From Kocuria rhizophila DC2201 (GTDB taxonomy: Bacteria; Actinomycetota; Actinomycetes; Actinomycetales; Micrococcaceae): a stretch of DNA of 64,000 bases. Under the pieces are notes generated by a model. That model saw nothing but the letters and a program-made list of their open reading frames with translations. It did no database searches and was not told the origin of the DNA. This document shows positions 16,809 to 25,727 of the stretch, piece by piece; positions within the stretch are counted from its first letter, which is position 1; the number at the start of each line of letters is the position of its first letter. A program made the position numbers and the translations under genes. The stretch spans positions 2,480,001 through 2,544,000 of the forward strand of contig NC_010617.1 in assembly GCF_000010285.1 (NCBI RefSeq). The letters run 5' to 3'.

Positions 16809-17513
16809 TCAGCTCATGAAGAGCCGCGCCCGCTGGCGTTCGTGGTTCATCTGGGCGATCTCCAGGCCGGGGGCCACCGCGCCCAGCACCTCCTCCGCGA
16901 TCCCCTCCTCGCTCAGCCGGCGGGAGGTGGCGACGGCGCGCCCCACCCACTCCTGCGCCGCCCGGATCACGGCCTGGCCGGTGTTCTGGCCCAGCGGGAT
17001 GCCGCGCACCGCGTTCTGGGTCAGGGAGATCACCGCGGCGTACACGTGCGAGGCCACCGCGGTGTCCTCGGGGACGTCCAGGCCCCGGGCGAGCACACCC
17101 CACACCGTGGCCTGGTGCCCGCGCAGCCGCTCCTCCTCGACGCCCTGCTGGTACCGCCGCACCCACTCGCCGGGATAGCTGCGGGCGCCGATGCTCAGCA
17201 GCCGCCGGCCCATGGTTGTCCCACCCTCGCGGATCTGGCGGGGCAGGGCCTGCGCGGTGACGAGCTCGTCCAGGTCCTCGACCCGCTCGAAGTCCCCGGC
17301 GGCGTACACCAGCCGGACGGCCAGGGCGTCCGTGTGCGTGAGCTGCTGGTCCACGAACATCTCCAGCCACGCGGAGAAGCTCTCCCGGTCCTCGAGCTGC
17401 TCGGCGGCCATGTACGTCTCGAAGCCCAGGGAGTGGCTGAACGCACCGGTGGGCAGTGCGGAGTCGGTGAGCTGCATGAGCCCCAGGAGACCGGCCAGGG
17501 AGGGTTCCACCAC
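16809..17513 (-). CDS. ureF: Urease accessory protein UreF
   Basis: UreF (234 residues, all-helical) bridges UreD and the UreG dimer and acts as a regulator of the UreG GTPase during metallocentre assembly. The conserved opening [19 protein letters not shown] (residues 12-30) is intact, as is the C-terminal [14 protein letters not shown] tail, which in the family contacts UreG and UreD. It starts with GTG 4 nt after the ureE stop codon. No anomalies are seen. Confidence 0.96.
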   Translation of the reverse strand: MVEPSLAGLLGLMQLTDSALPTGAFSHSLGFETYMAAEQLEDRESFSAWLEMFVDQQLTHTDALAVRLVYAAGDFERVEDLDELVTAQALPRQIREGGTTMGRRLLSIGARSYPGEWVRRYQQGVEEERLRGHQATVWGVLARGLDVPEDTAVASHVYAAVISLTQNAVRGIPLGQNTGQAVIRAAQEWVGRAVATSRRLSEEGIAEEVLGAVAPGLEIAQMNHERQRARLFMS

Positions 17514-17517
17514 GGGA

Positions 17518-18060
17518 TCAGTGCGTGTGCTCGGCGTGGCGGAACGGCACGGGCATCACCCGTTCCTGGCGCGAGTACGGCACCCCGTGGTGGTCCAGGA
17601 AGTCCTGCACGGTGTGGTCGTACTGCACCACCATCACCTCGGCGCCGTACTCGGAATCCGCGTCGAAGAACTGCGCCTGCAGGTGCCGGTTGCCCAGGCT
17701 GTGCGCCACGAACGCCATCTCCACGACGGACCTCGCGCCGATCACCAGCACGTCCGTGGGGAGCACCTGGATCACGACGGCGTTGCCGCGCCCGGGTGCC
17801 CCGGTCCCGTCCTGCTCCCCGTCCCCGTGCCCGGCGCCGCTCGGCGCGGCGTCCTCGACGGCCACGACGTCCCCGTCCCTGAGGTCCGGGGCCCCGGCGG
17901 GCAGGCGCAGACCGATCTGGCGGTCGTGGTCGGTGCGCAGCCGCTGGATGCGCTTCACGAGCTCGGCGCTGGGCAGCACCACCTTCTCCACGTGCCTCCC
18001 GGCCACGAGCTCGCGGCCGCTGTCCTCGTGGATGTTGCCCAGGATCTCGGTGACGATCAC
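17518..18060 (-). CDS. ureE: Urease accessory nickel metallochaperone UreE
   Basis: UreE binds Ni2+ and hands it to UreG. This 180-residue version has the N-terminal peptide-binding domain (1-75) and the ferredoxin-like metal domain. The conserved dimer-interface histidine lies in VQYDHTVQDFLDHHG (about residue 150). The C-terminus ends in HAEHTH, a short His-containing tail. A Gly/Asp-rich insert (about 72-92) between domains is longer than usual. The gene is 126 nt after ureC and immediately before ureF. Confidence 0.94.
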   Translation of the reverse strand: MIVTEILGNIHEDSGRELVAGRHVEKVVLPSAELVKRIQRLRTDHDRQIGLRLPAGAPDLRDGDVVAVEDAAPSGAGHGDGEQDGTGAPGRGNAVVIQVLPTDVLVIGARSVVEMAFVAHSLGNRHLQAQFFDADSEYGAEVMVVQYDHTVQDFLDHHGVPYSRQERVMPVPFRHAEHTH

Positions 18061-18186
18061 GGGTGCTCTCCCTTCGCTGTCGGATGTCTCGGACGTGGTG
18101 CGGTGGCGGGCCCGCCCCGGTTGCCGCCCAGGCGCGCGGACCGGGCCGTGCGACGTCGTCGGGCGCGGACCGGGCGCGGCGCGCGC

Positions 18187-19902
18187 TCAGAACAGGAAGT
18201 AGCGCTGCGCCATGGGCAGCACATGCTGGGGCTCGCACGTGACGGGCGTGCCGTCCACGCGCACCTCGTAGGTCTGCGGGTCCACGCGCAGCGGCGGGGT
18301 CTCGCCGTTGAGCTTCATGTCCGCCTTGGTGAGGGTGCGGATGTCCCGGCACTCGCGGACCACCTTGCGCAGCCCCAGGGTCTCCGGAACCCCGGCCCGG
18401 ATCGCCGCGCGGGACAGGAACGTGATGGACGACGCCGCCACGGCCGTCCCGTACGCGCCGAACGCCCTGCGGTACCAGCGGGGCTGCGGCGTGGGGATGG
18501 ACGCGTTCGGATCGCCCATGACCCCGTGGACCATCTGGCCGCCCTTGAGGATCAGGTCCGGCTTCACGCCGAAGAACCGGGGCTCCCACAGCACGAGGTC
18601 CGCGAACTTGCCCTCCTCCACGGAACCCACCGCGTGGGAGATGCCGTGGGCGGTCGCCGGGTTGATCGTGTACTTGGCGATGTAGCGCCTGATGCGGTGG
18701 TTGTCGCCACCCGTGCCCTCGTCCTCGGGCAGCGGACCGCGCTGGCGCTTCATGGAGTCCGCCACCTGCCACGTGCGCAGCACCACCTCACCCACCCGGC
18801 CCATGGCCTGGGAGTCCGAGGAGGTCATGGAGAAGATCCCCATGTCTTGCAGCACGTCCTCCGCCGCGATGGTCTCCTTGCGGATGCGCGAGTCCGCGAA
18901 CGCCACGTCCTCCGGGATGCCCGGGTTGAGGTGGTGGCACACCATGAGCATGTCCAGGTGCTCCTCCAGCGTGTTGCGCGTGTACGGCAGCGTGGGGTTG
19001 GTGGAGGCCGGGAGGATGTTCGGGTCCTGCGCGAGCTCGATGATGTCCGGCGCGTGCCCGCCGCCGGCGCCCTCCGTGTGGAACGTGTGGATCACGCGCC
19101 CGGCGATCGCCGCGCGGGTGTCCTCCACGAAACCCGCCTCGTTGAGGGTGTCCGTGTGGATGGCCACCTGGACGTCGTACTCATCCGCCACCTGCAGGGA
19201 CGTGTTGATGGACGACGGTGTGGCGCCCCAGTCCTCGTGGATCTTCAGCCCGATCGCGCCCGCAGTGATCTGCTCCGCCATCGCCGGCACGGACGAGCCG
19301 TGGCCCTTGCCCAGCAGCCCGAAGTTCATGGGGAACTGTTCGAACGAGCGCAGCATGTTGTGGATGTTCCACGCCCCGGGGGTGATGGTGGTGGCCTTGG
19401 TGGACTCGCTGGGCCCCGTGCCACCGCCGATCATGGTGGTGATCCCGGAGACCAGCGCCGTCTCGATCTGGTCCGGGCTGATGAAGTGGATGTGCGAGTC
19501 GATCCCGCCCGCCGTGAGGATCTTGCCCTCCCCGGCGATCACGTCCGTGGCCACGCCGATCACGATGTCCACGCCGTCCATCACGTGCGGGTTGCCGGCC
19601 TTGCCGATCCGCATGATGTGACCGTCCCGCACGGCCACATCCGCCTTGCAGATCCCCGTCCAGTCGATGACCACCACGTTGGTGATCACCAGGTCCGGGA
19701 CGTCCTCGTCCCGCCCGAGCCGCCCGTTCTGGCCCATGCCGTCCCGGACCACCTTGCCGCCGCCGAACACGGCCTCCTCGCCGGGGGCCGTGAGGTCCTT
19801 CTCGATGCGCGCGAACAGCTCGGTGTCCGCCAGCCGGATCGCGTCCCCCGTGGTGGGACCGTACAGGCTCGCGTACTGCTCGCGGCTCATCTCGAAGCTC
19901 AT
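18187..19902 (-). CDS. ureC: Urease alpha subunit, catalytic
   Basis: UreC hydrolyses urea to ammonia and carbamate in the cytoplasm. All catalytic features are present in 571 residues. The HxH nickel ligands are His137/His139 in GGIDSHIHF. The carbamylated bridging lysine is Lys220 in GLKIHEDWG. The mobile-flap histidine is in [12 protein letters not shown] (about 320). The ATG at 19902 overlaps the ureB stop by 4 nt. A repeat copy (18429-18438) lies inside the coding region, read on the coding strand as Ala-Ala-Ser-Ser, the only copy I find inside a highly conserved enzyme core. Downstream accessory genes follow in the same direction. Confidence 0.98.
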   Translation of the reverse strand: MSFEMSREQYASLYGPTTGDAIRLADTELFARIEKDLTAPGEEAVFGGGKVVRDGMGQNGRLGRDEDVPDLVITNVVVIDWTGICKADVAVRDGHIMRIGKAGNPHVMDGVDIVIGVATDVIAGEGKILTAGGIDSHIHFISPDQIETALVSGITTMIGGGTGPSESTKATTITPGAWNIHNMLRSFEQFPMNFGLLGKGHGSSVPAMAEQITAGAIGLKIHEDWGATPSSINTSLQVADEYDVQVAIHTDTLNEAGFVEDTRAAIAGRVIHTFHTEGAGGGHAPDIIELAQDPNILPASTNPTLPYTRNTLEEHLDMLMVCHHLNPGIPEDVAFADSRIRKETIAAEDVLQDMGIFSMTSSDSQAMGRVGEVVLRTWQVADSMKRQRGPLPEDEGTGGDNHRIRRYIAKYTINPATAHGISHAVGSVEEGKFADLVLWEPRFFGVKPDLILKGGQMVHGVMGDPNASIPTPQPRWYRRAFGAYGTAVAASSITFLSRAAIRAGVPETLGLRKVVRECRDIRTLTKADMKLNGETPPLRVDPQTYEVRVDGTPVTCEPQHVLPMAQRYFLF

Positions 19903-20294
19903 GCCCGGGCCTCCCGTTCGGAGGTCTCGGCGCCGCGGGGTACGACGGCGCTCGCAGCGTCCTCGTCGGACGTCACCCCAGCCGCCGGGTCCAGGGGTCC
20001 GTCCACCAGATCCCGGAACCCGTGCACCACGCGGTCCCCGCCCAGCGGGATCAGCCGCACCGTGGTGGAGTCCCCCGGTTCCAGGCGCACCGCGGTGCCG
20101 GCGGGAATGTCCAGGCGGTGGCCCGTGGCGCGCTCGCGGTCGAAGTCCAGCGCCCGGTTGGCCTCCGCGAAGTGGAAGTGCGATCCCACCTGCACGGGGC
20201 GGTCCCCGCGGTTGAGGACCTCCAGGGTGATGGCCTCGCGGCCCGCGTTGCACACCACGGGGGTGTCGGCCAGGACGTACTCTCCGGGGGTCAT
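19899..20294 (-). CDS. ureB: Urease beta subunit
   Basis: UreB is a small structural subunit of the (alpha-beta-gamma)3 urease. The beta-barrel signature [19 protein letters not shown] opens the protein, followed by [20 protein letters not shown] and [11 protein letters not shown]. With 131 residues it is longer than the usual 100-105. The extra 25 C-terminal residues ([16 protein letters not shown]...) are hydrophilic and not conserved. It overlaps ureC by ATGA and lies 68 nt after ureA. The start is the ATG at 20294. Confidence 0.96.
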   Translation of the reverse strand: MTPGEYVLADTPVVCNAGREAITLEVLNRGDRPVQVGSHFHFAEANRALDFDRERATGHRLDIPAGTAVRLEPGDSTTVRLIPLGGDRVVHGFRDLVDGPLDPAAGVTSDEDAASAVVPRGAETSEREARA

Positions 20295-20362
20295 GGGTGC
20301 TCCTCGTGTCCTCGTGGTGCCCGGCGCGGATGGAGTGCGCCGCAGCGGTGCTGGGCTGCGGG

Positions 20363-20665
20363 TCAGCGGATGGGATCGTGGACGGTCACGAGCTTGGTGC
20401 CGTCCGGGAACGTGGCCTCCACCTGGACGTCTGGGATCATCTCGGGAACGCCCTCCATGACGTCCTCCCGGCTGAGGATGGTGCTGCCCCAGCTCATCAG
20501 CTCCGCCACGGTGCGCCCGTCCCGAGCCCCCTCGAGGAGCTCGTACGTGATGATCGCGATGGCCTCGGGGTGGTTCAGCTTCAGCCCACGCGCCTGGCGC
20601 CTGCGCGCGAGGTCCGCGGCGACCACCACCAGGAGCTTCTCCTGGTCCTTGGGCTGCAGGTGCAT
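20363..20665 (-). CDS. ureA: Urease gamma subunit
   Basis: UreA (100 residues, normal length) is the smallest structural subunit and the first gene of the operon. It shows [21 protein letters not shown] at the N-terminus, the conserved [21 protein letters not shown] helix pair, and the closing [24 protein letters not shown] ribosome site precedes the ATG. The 330-nt region upstream holds two inverted repeats and presumably the operon promoter. Confidence 0.97.
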   Translation of the reverse strand: MHLQPKDQEKLLVVVAADLARRRQARGLKLNHPEAIAIITYELLEGARDGRTVAELMSWGSTILSREDVMEGVPEMIPDVQVEATFPDGTKLVTVHDPIR

Positions 20666-20810
20666 GCTGGTTTCCCTCCGCTGGGCGGGTTCGGCGGTGC
20701 GCCACGGAGCGGGCGGGTACGGCTACCGCCCGGTACGCGGTGATCGTCAGCGTACCTCCACACCCGCACACTCCCCCGCCCGCCATGTGACAGCCGTGTA
20801 AAACATCTGA

Positions 20811-20845
20811 GCCCGCTCCCGGGTGCCCGGAGGACGGGAGCGGGC
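20811..20845. terminator. Hairpin, 11-bp stem, between exporter and urease genes
   Basis: GCCCGCTCCCG (20811-20821) pairs perfectly with CGGGAGCGGGC (20835-20845) across a 13-nt loop. It would serve as terminator for the upstream minus-strand exporter gene. No U-tract is present. Confidence 0.45.
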
Positions 20846-20885
20846 CCGCTGCCCACGGATGCGGCCGGGACCCAAGGGGCTGCGG

Positions 20886-20950
20886 ACGCCTGAGGTGCAC
20901 TTCTGACGCTCCCGCGGCACGGGATCCTGGCAGAAGTGCACCTCAGACGT
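20886..20950. repeat. 20-bp inverted repeat with 25-bp spacer
   Basis: The arms 20886-20905 and 20931-20950 match at 19 of 20 positions, with a perfect 16-bp core CTGAGGTGCACTTCTG. The spacer is 25 bp. It lies 47 nt downstream of the exporter stop and about 220 nt upstream of ureA. It may be a terminator with large loop, an operator for a dimeric regulator, or the footprint of a small mobile repeat. The sequence does not decide. Confidence 0.7.
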
Positions 20951-20996
20951 GAGACGGGGCGCGGAGCGGCGCAGCGGCGTCGTGGGCCGGTAGGCG

Positions 20997-22523
20997 TCAG
21001 CCCTGCACGCGGCGCACCCGACGGTCCGCGCGCAGCACGCGGAACAGGACCAGCGCGACCGCGGCGACCAGCACCCCGCCGATCAGCGAGGTCCACTGCA
21101 TCCCGGAGGAAAAGGCGGCCACGGCGGCGTCGGCGATCGAGGAGCCCAGGGGGGACTCCGCGGCGACGTCCAGGGCACCACCGAGGGTCTCGCGCGCGGC
21201 CTGGGCGCTGTCCGGGGTGACGGCCGCGGGCAGGTCCAGGTGCGCCTGGTAGAACGCGGTGGTCAGCCCGCCCAGCACGGCGGTGCCGAGCACGGCGCCC
21301 ACCTCGTAGCCAGTCTCGGATACGGCCGAGGCGGCGCCGGCCTTGGCCTCGGGCACGGAGGAGACCACGAGGTCCGTGGACAGGGTGGTGGCCAGGCCGG
21401 TGCCCGCACTCATCACGGTGAACGCCACCAGGACGGGCGCCGACGAGCTCATCTGGTCCGTGAACGCCACGATGAAGAACCCGGCAGCCACGAGCAGCAG
21501 GCCCAGCACCACGGCGGTGCGGATGCCCACCAGGCGTGCGATCCGCTCGGCGCCTAGGCCCGCCAGGATGGAGAGCACCAGGCCGGGGACCATGAGCAGC
21601 CCAGAGGTCATGGGGTCCATGCCGTTGACCAGCTGCAGGTACTGGGTGAAGAAGAACAGGAAGCCGAACAGCGCCACATTGGAGACCATGTTCACGGACA
21701 GGCCGCCGGAGAAGCGCGGGCTGCGGAAGAAGCGCAGGTCCAGCATCGGGTAGTCCTTGGCCACCTGCTGGCGGGCGAAGAGCAGCCCGCACAGCGCGCC
21801 CACGGCGATGAACAGCACGCCGTGCAGCACGGAGCCGCCGGTGGCGAGGGACTTGATGCCGTAGACCACCGGGGCCATGGTCAGCACGGCCAGCACGATG
21901 GACAGCGGATCCACGGGCCCGGGGTGGGGGTCCCTGGACTCGGGCAGGATCAGGGGCGCGGCCACCAGGAACGCGAGCAGCACCGGCACGGCCAGCAGGA
22001 ACACGGAGCCCCACCAGAAGTGGTTGAGCAGGAACCCGCCGGCAATGGGCCCGAGGGCGGCACCGGCGCTGAACCCGGCGGTCCAGATGGCGATGGCCAG
22101 GCTGCGCTGGCGGTCGTCCCGGAACACGGTGCGCAGCAGGGACAGCGTGGTGGGCAGCAGCATGGAGCCGAACACGGCGATCCCCACGCGCGCGGCCAGC
22201 AGCCACTCGGCGGAGGGGGCGAACGCGGCGAACAGGGACACCAGGCCGAAGCCCGAGGAGCCGATCATCAGCATCTTCCGGCGGCCCATCCGGTCCCCCA
22301 GGCTGCCCATGGGGATCAGCAGCGCCGCGAGGATCAGGGGGTAGACGTCCACGATCCACAGCAGCTGGGACGCGGTGGGGCGCAGCCCCTGGGAGATCGC
22401 GGGCAGCGCGAAGCTCAGGGCCGTGTTGTTCACGGACACCAGCAGCACGGGGAGCATCAGAACGGCCAGGGCGGCCCACTGGCGGGGCCCTGCCTTGCGC
22501 TGTTCTTCGACCATCACAGACAC
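20997..22523 (-). CDS. DHA2-family multidrug exporter (SmvA/QacA-like)
   Basis: This 508-residue protein has 14 predicted helices and exports cationic drugs or disinfectants by proton antiport. Motif A is GSLGDRMGRRKML in loop 2-3. The antiporter motif C region in helix 5 reads AGFSAGAALGPIAGGF. It is divergent from a TetR gene and shares a 160-nt control region with a perfect palindrome. The start is GTG at 22523 or the in-frame ATG three codons later, behind GAGGAGG. Related SmvA/LfrA-type pumps confer quaternary ammonium tolerance under control of divergent TetR repressors, which fits the layout. The actual substrates are unknown. Confidence 0.88.
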   Translation of the reverse strand: MSVMVEEQRKAGPRQWAALAVLMLPVLLVSVNNTALSFALPAISQGLRPTASQLLWIVDVYPLILAALLIPMGSLGDRMGRRKMLMIGSSGFGLVSLFAAFAPSAEWLLAARVGIAVFGSMLLPTTLSLLRTVFRDDRQRSLAIAIWTAGFSAGAALGPIAGGFLLNHFWWGSVFLLAVPVLLAFLVAAPLILPESRDPHPGPVDPLSIVLAVLTMAPVVYGIKSLATGGSVLHGVLFIAVGALCGLLFARQQVAKDYPMLDLRFFRSPRFSGGLSVNMVSNVALFGFLFFFTQYLQLVNGMDPMTSGLLMVPGLVLSILAGLGAERIARLVGIRTAVVLGLLLVAAGFFIVAFTDQMSSSAPVLVAFTVMSAGTGLATTLSTDLVVSSVPEAKAGAASAVSETGYEVGAVLGTAVLGGLTTAFYQAHLDLPAAVTPDSAQAARETLGGALDVAAESPLGSSIADAAVAAFSSGMQWTSLIGGVLVAAVALVLFRVLRADRRVRRVQG

Positions 22524-22612
22524 CTCGGGAACCTCCTCGGACTCGGATTGCGGGGGACGGGAGACGTACGCCCTTGTACCGCGCTCCGCTCGAGGAGCAC
22601 CTCACCAGTCTT

Positions 22613-22628
22613 TACCGTCCAGACGGTA
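22613..22628. promoter_or_regulatory. TetR operator palindrome in divergent exporter/repressor region
   Basis: TACCGTC-CA-GACGGTA has perfect 7-bp arms around a 2-bp centre and lies between the two divergent starts. TACAGT (22626-22631) overlaps it as a -10 for the repressor gene. Such placement lets one TetR dimer pair silence both promoters. Confidence 0.7.
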
Positions 22629-22686
22629 CAGTTAACCTCGTCAGGTCCGCAATGATTCCCGTCACCACGTGAGGTCCCGCACGTCC

Positions 22687-23241
22687 ATGCCCCGCAAACC
22701 GGAAGCCCGAGACAAGCTGCTGGCCGCCTTCGAGCACCTGGTGCTCACGGAGGGCGAGCGCGCCGCCACCCTGGACGCCGTGGCCGCCCAGGCCGGAGTC
22801 TCCAAGGGCGGGCTGCTCTACCACTTCCCCCACCGTCAGGCCCTCGTGGACGCCGCCATGGCCCGCTGCGAGGAGCTCGCCCGCGAAGACCTCGACCGGC
22901 TCACGGCGTCCCCGGCGGGTGCGGCTCGCGAGTTCTTGACCACCTCCCTCTACGAGGACAGCCCCCTGGACCGCAGCCTGGGGGTGGCCTTCCGCCTGGT
23001 GCAGGCGCGCGAACCCGGCGCGCGGGAGACCTGCGAGCGCGTCACGGGCGACTGGTACGGCGTGATCCTCGCGGACGTGCGGGACCCGGTGATTGCCACG
23101 GCCGTGCTGTCCATGGGGGACGGGCTCTACCAGCAGGCGGCCATGGGCCTGCTGCCCGAGGACTCGCGGGAGCGCCACGCGATCCTCGACCGCCTCCTGG
23201 AGGCGCTGGACCGGCTCACGGGCTCGCACCCCGCGGACTGA
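22687..23241 (+). CDS. TetR-family repressor of the adjacent exporter
   Basis: This 184-residue regulator has the N-terminal helix-turn-helix TLDAVAAQAGVSKGGLLYHFPHRQALVD (about 28-55), with the standard G-LLYHF-K/R recognition end, and a helical ligand domain of ordinary length. The ligand domain (TetR_C-like) is typical of actinobacterial drug-sensing repressors. I start at ATG 22687 because GAGG lies about 12 nt upstream. The frame also opens at a GTG 18 nt earlier. The divergent exporter and the palindrome between them argue that it represses both genes and is released by an exported compound. Confidence 0.88.
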   Translation: MPRKPEARDKLLAAFEHLVLTEGERAATLDAVAAQAGVSKGGLLYHFPHRQALVDAAMARCEELAREDLDRLTASPAGAAREFLTTSLYEDSPLDRSLGVAFRLVQAREPGARETCERVTGDWYGVILADVRDPVIATAVLSMGDGLYQQAAMGLLPEDSRERHAILDRLLEALDRLTGSHPAD

Positions 23242-23342
23242 GCGCGGCGCACGACGCCGCTGGGCCGCCTTTGCACGTCGGCCGCGGCTGCCCCGGCAGG
23301 CAGGTATCCGCCCTCGCACCGGGCGTTCTCGCACCGGCCGCC

Positions 23343-23373
23343 CTCGCGCCGACTGCCGACTGCCGACTGCCGC
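23343..23373. repeat. Short tandem repeat GCCGACT
   Basis: Three consecutive 7-bp units (GCCGACT) lie in the 260-nt gap between the tetR and permease genes. The neighbourhood also has repeated TCGCACCGG words. No gene is visible in this gap. It also holds one ACGACGCCGC copy 10 nt after the tetR stop and the hairpin terminator near its end. Confidence 0.5.
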
Positions 23374-23448
23374 ACCCTCGCTACGCCACGGCACCCGAGA
23401 GCCTGCCCGACGCCGCAGGCCCGATGCGCGCAGCCCCGGCACAGGGAA

Positions 23449-23482
23449 AGGGGCGTGGCCGCCCGTACGCGACCACGCCCCT
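23449..23482. terminator. Bidirectional hairpin terminator between convergent genes
   Basis: AGGGGCGTGG (23449-23458) pairs perfectly with CCACGCCCCT (23473-23482) across a 14-nt loop. It sits between the convergent tetR and ABC permease genes. Confidence 0.6.
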
Positions 23483-23504
23483 GGTTCATGGGCTCACCCC
23501 GGTG

Positions 23505-25727
23505 TCACTCCGCCCGGGCCATGCCCTCCACCGGGCTGAGCTTTGTGGCCCGCCGCACCGGCAGGGCCGAGGCGAGGACAGCCACCACCACGGCTCCGGC
23601 GAGGATCATGAGGAACCCCTGCCACGGCACCACCGGGTGCACGGCGGCGCTCGCCGGCAGCACGGCCATCATCCCGAGCATCCCGAAGGCCCAGCCCACC
23701 GCGAGGCCCACGAACGTGGCCACCAGCGCGATCACCAGGGTCTCCCGGCGGATCAGCGCGCCCAGCTGGCGCTTGGACAGCCCGAGCGCCCGGAGCAGGG
23801 AGTTCTCGCGTGAGCGCTCCAGTACGGACAGGGACGTGGTGGACGCGATGCCCAGCACCGAAACCACGACGGCGGCGGCGAGCAGACCCAGGACCACGGA
23901 GAGCATGATGTCCAGGATGCTCACGTAGCTGGCCTTCTCCAGCAGGGCACCGCCGAGCTGGCTGACGTCCACGTGGAGGATGTCGGCCACCCGGTGCTGC
24001 AGGTCCGAGGCGCGGGCCGTGTCCAGGTACTGGGCGGCGTCGATCGCCGCGGTGGAACCGGCGGGCAGGTCCCCGTCCGTCTGGACGCCCAGCACGCCGG
24101 GGATCTTCTCCAGCTCGGCGATCTGCTCGGGGTTCGGCTGCCCGGCCTCCGCGGGCACGGAGATGTCCACGGGGCTCTGCTGGTCCAGCTCGTCGAGCAG
24201 GTTCACACGGGCCACCTGCTGGCCCGTGAGCACGGTGGCCACGAGCAGCACGCCGATCAGCAGGGCCGTGGCCGTGGTGCTCGTGCGGGTGGGGTAGCGG
24301 GCCGCGTTCGCCGCCGCCAGCCGGGAGGGGACCCCGCCGGGCAGCAGCCTGCCGGCACCCCGCACCAGGGCGGGGATGTAGGCGCGGGAGGTCAGGATCA
24401 CGCCCAGGAAGGATGCGAGCCCGCCCGCGATGCCCAGACCGGCACTGTGCTCGGTGGCGGCGTACACCAGGGTTCCCGCGCCCACCAGCAGGATCAGGGC
24501 ACCGAGCACGGTGCGCACCACGGGCAGCCCGTCCGCGGCACGCGAACCCCGCAGCCCATCCAGAGCGGAGGCACCGCGGGCCCGACGTGCCGGGCCCAGC
24601 GAGGCCAGGACGGTGAGCAGGATGCCGCCCACCAGACCCACAAGGACGTCCCGCGGTGCGAGCGTGAGGGTCAGCGAGCCGGTGGAGAACAGCGTGCGGG
24701 CCAGGGCCACGAGACCCGCGACCACGGCCACGCCCAGCGCGGAGGACACCGCGCCCAGCACCAGACCCTCGAGCAGCACCGCGCGGAGCAGCTGGGAACC
24801 GGTGGCGCCCACGCAGCGCAGCAGGGCGAGCTCCCGGGCCCGCTGGGCGGTGAGCACGGACAGCGTGTTGGTGACCACCAGCAGGGCCACCAGCATGGAC
24901 AGTCCCGCGAACGCTCCCAGCACGACGGCGAGCATGTCCGTGCCCTGGGACATCTGCTTCAGCAAGGCCTCCGAGATCTCCTCGGGGGTCTGCACCGTGA
25001 CGGCAGGTGCACCGCCCGCGCCCGTGCCCAGGATGCGGTTGATCTCACCGGCCAGCTGCTGGCGCTGGTCCTGGGTCAGCGTGCCGTCCGTGCGCAGCAG
25101 GATTCCGGAGCTCATGCCCTGCCCGGACATGTCATCGCCGGGCATCCGCTGCAGGCCCTGGGTGGTCGCGTACCACTCGGGCAGCCCGGAGCCGGAGTCC
25201 TCCGGCGCCGTCATCCCGCTCACCGTGAACTGCGCGGTGGCACCGTTCTCGCTGGAGGTGTCCCGCAGCGTCACGGTGTCTCCCACCCCCACGTGCTGCT
25301 CACCCGCGGTCTTCTCGGACACGGTCACCTGCTGCGCGGAGTCCGGGAACGAGCCCTGGGTGAGCTCCGTGGGCATCAGGGAGGTGTCGGAGGGCAGGTC
25401 ACCCAGCCGCATCGTGGACTGCCCGGAGGCCTGCGTCCCCACGAACTTGGTGCCGGGGGCCCAGGCGCTCTCCACGCCGTCCAGCCCCTCGATCCGGTGC
25501 ACCTGCTGGGCGGTCACGGGCGCCATGGGCTGGGTGTCGTCCGCACTGGTCACGACGGCGTCGGCATTCTTGTAGGGCGCGGCCAGGCTGGTGGCCAGGC
25601 TCGCGGACAGCGTACTCGCAAGCCCCAGGGCCGCGGTCATGAACGCGGCGCACACGGCCACGCACAGCACCACGAGGGCGTAGCGGCTCCACTGCCGGGT
25701 CAGGCGGGAGTAGACGACCTTCAGCAT
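23505..25727 (-). CDS. ABC transporter permease, FtsX/MacB type with two FtsX domains
   Basis: This 740-residue permease works with the ATPase encoded directly upstream. It has one N-terminal helix (about 15-38), a large extracytoplasmic MacB-like domain (40-250), an FtsX domain (about 270-385), another helical pair (405-460), a second external segment and a C-terminal FtsX domain (620-735). Such duplicated permeases in Actinobacteria export lipids or peptides or sense antimicrobial peptides. The ATPase stop and this ATG overlap by 1 nt (TGATG), indicating coupled translation. The two-component genes just upstream probably regulate it. Substrate unknown. Confidence 0.88.
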   Translation of the reverse strand: MLKVVYSRLTRQWSRYALVVLCVAVCAAFMTAALGLASTLSASLATSLAAPYKNADAVVTSADDTQPMAPVTAQQVHRIEGLDGVESAWAPGTKFVGTQASGQSTMRLGDLPSDTSLMPTELTQGSFPDSAQQVTVSEKTAGEQHVGVGDTVTLRDTSSENGATAQFTVSGMTAPEDSGSGLPEWYATTQGLQRMPGDDMSGQGMSSGILLRTDGTLTQDQRQQLAGEINRILGTGAGGAPAVTVQTPEEISEALLKQMSQGTDMLAVVLGAFAGLSMLVALLVVTNTLSVLTAQRARELALLRCVGATGSQLLRAVLLEGLVLGAVSSALGVAVVAGLVALARTLFSTGSLTLTLAPRDVLVGLVGGILLTVLASLGPARRARGASALDGLRGSRAADGLPVVRTVLGALILLVGAGTLVYAATEHSAGLGIAGGLASFLGVILTSRAYIPALVRGAGRLLPGGVPSRLAAANAARYPTRTSTTATALLIGVLLVATVLTGQQVARVNLLDELDQQSPVDISVPAEAGQPNPEQIAELEKIPGVLGVQTDGDLPAGSTAAIDAAQYLDTARASDLQHRVADILHVDVSQLGGALLEKASYVSILDIMLSVVLGLLAAAVVVSVLGIASTTSLSVLERSRENSLLRALGLSKRQLGALIRRETLVIALVATFVGLAVGWAFGMLGMMAVLPASAAVHPVVPWQGFLMILAGAVVVAVLASALPVRRATKLSPVEGMARAE

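Larger units (their letters stand above)
20666..20996. other. Region between the DHA2 exporter and ureA: operon promoter region with two inverted repeats
   Basis: No gene is visible. Contents, from the exporter end: a repeat copy (20974-20983), a near-perfect 20-bp inverted repeat (20886-20950), an 11-bp hairpin (20811-20845) and an AT-richer stretch around 20786-20806. That stretch contains GTGAC-N6-GTAAAAC (20787-20804), a partial match to the actinobacterial GlnR box consensus. TACGCT (20754-20749, minus strand) could be a -10. The GlnR reading is weak. Confidence 0.45.

Noticed and set aside
16153-17370. A 405-codon frame that would extend UreG by about 200 residues at its N-terminus
   Set aside because: The extra part is antisense-like and overlaps ureF; the ATG at 16764 has a strong ribosome site and gives a normal UreG.
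17191-20460. A 1089-codon plus-strand frame across the urease operon
   Set aside because: It is antisense to ureFEC and B, has a repetitive Val/His/Arg composition, and the opposite strand carries the fully conserved urease proteins.
20787-20804. GTGAC-N6-GTAAAAC as a GlnR box for urease
   Set aside because: Only a partial consensus match and only one half of the usual double site; kept as a remark, not a claim.
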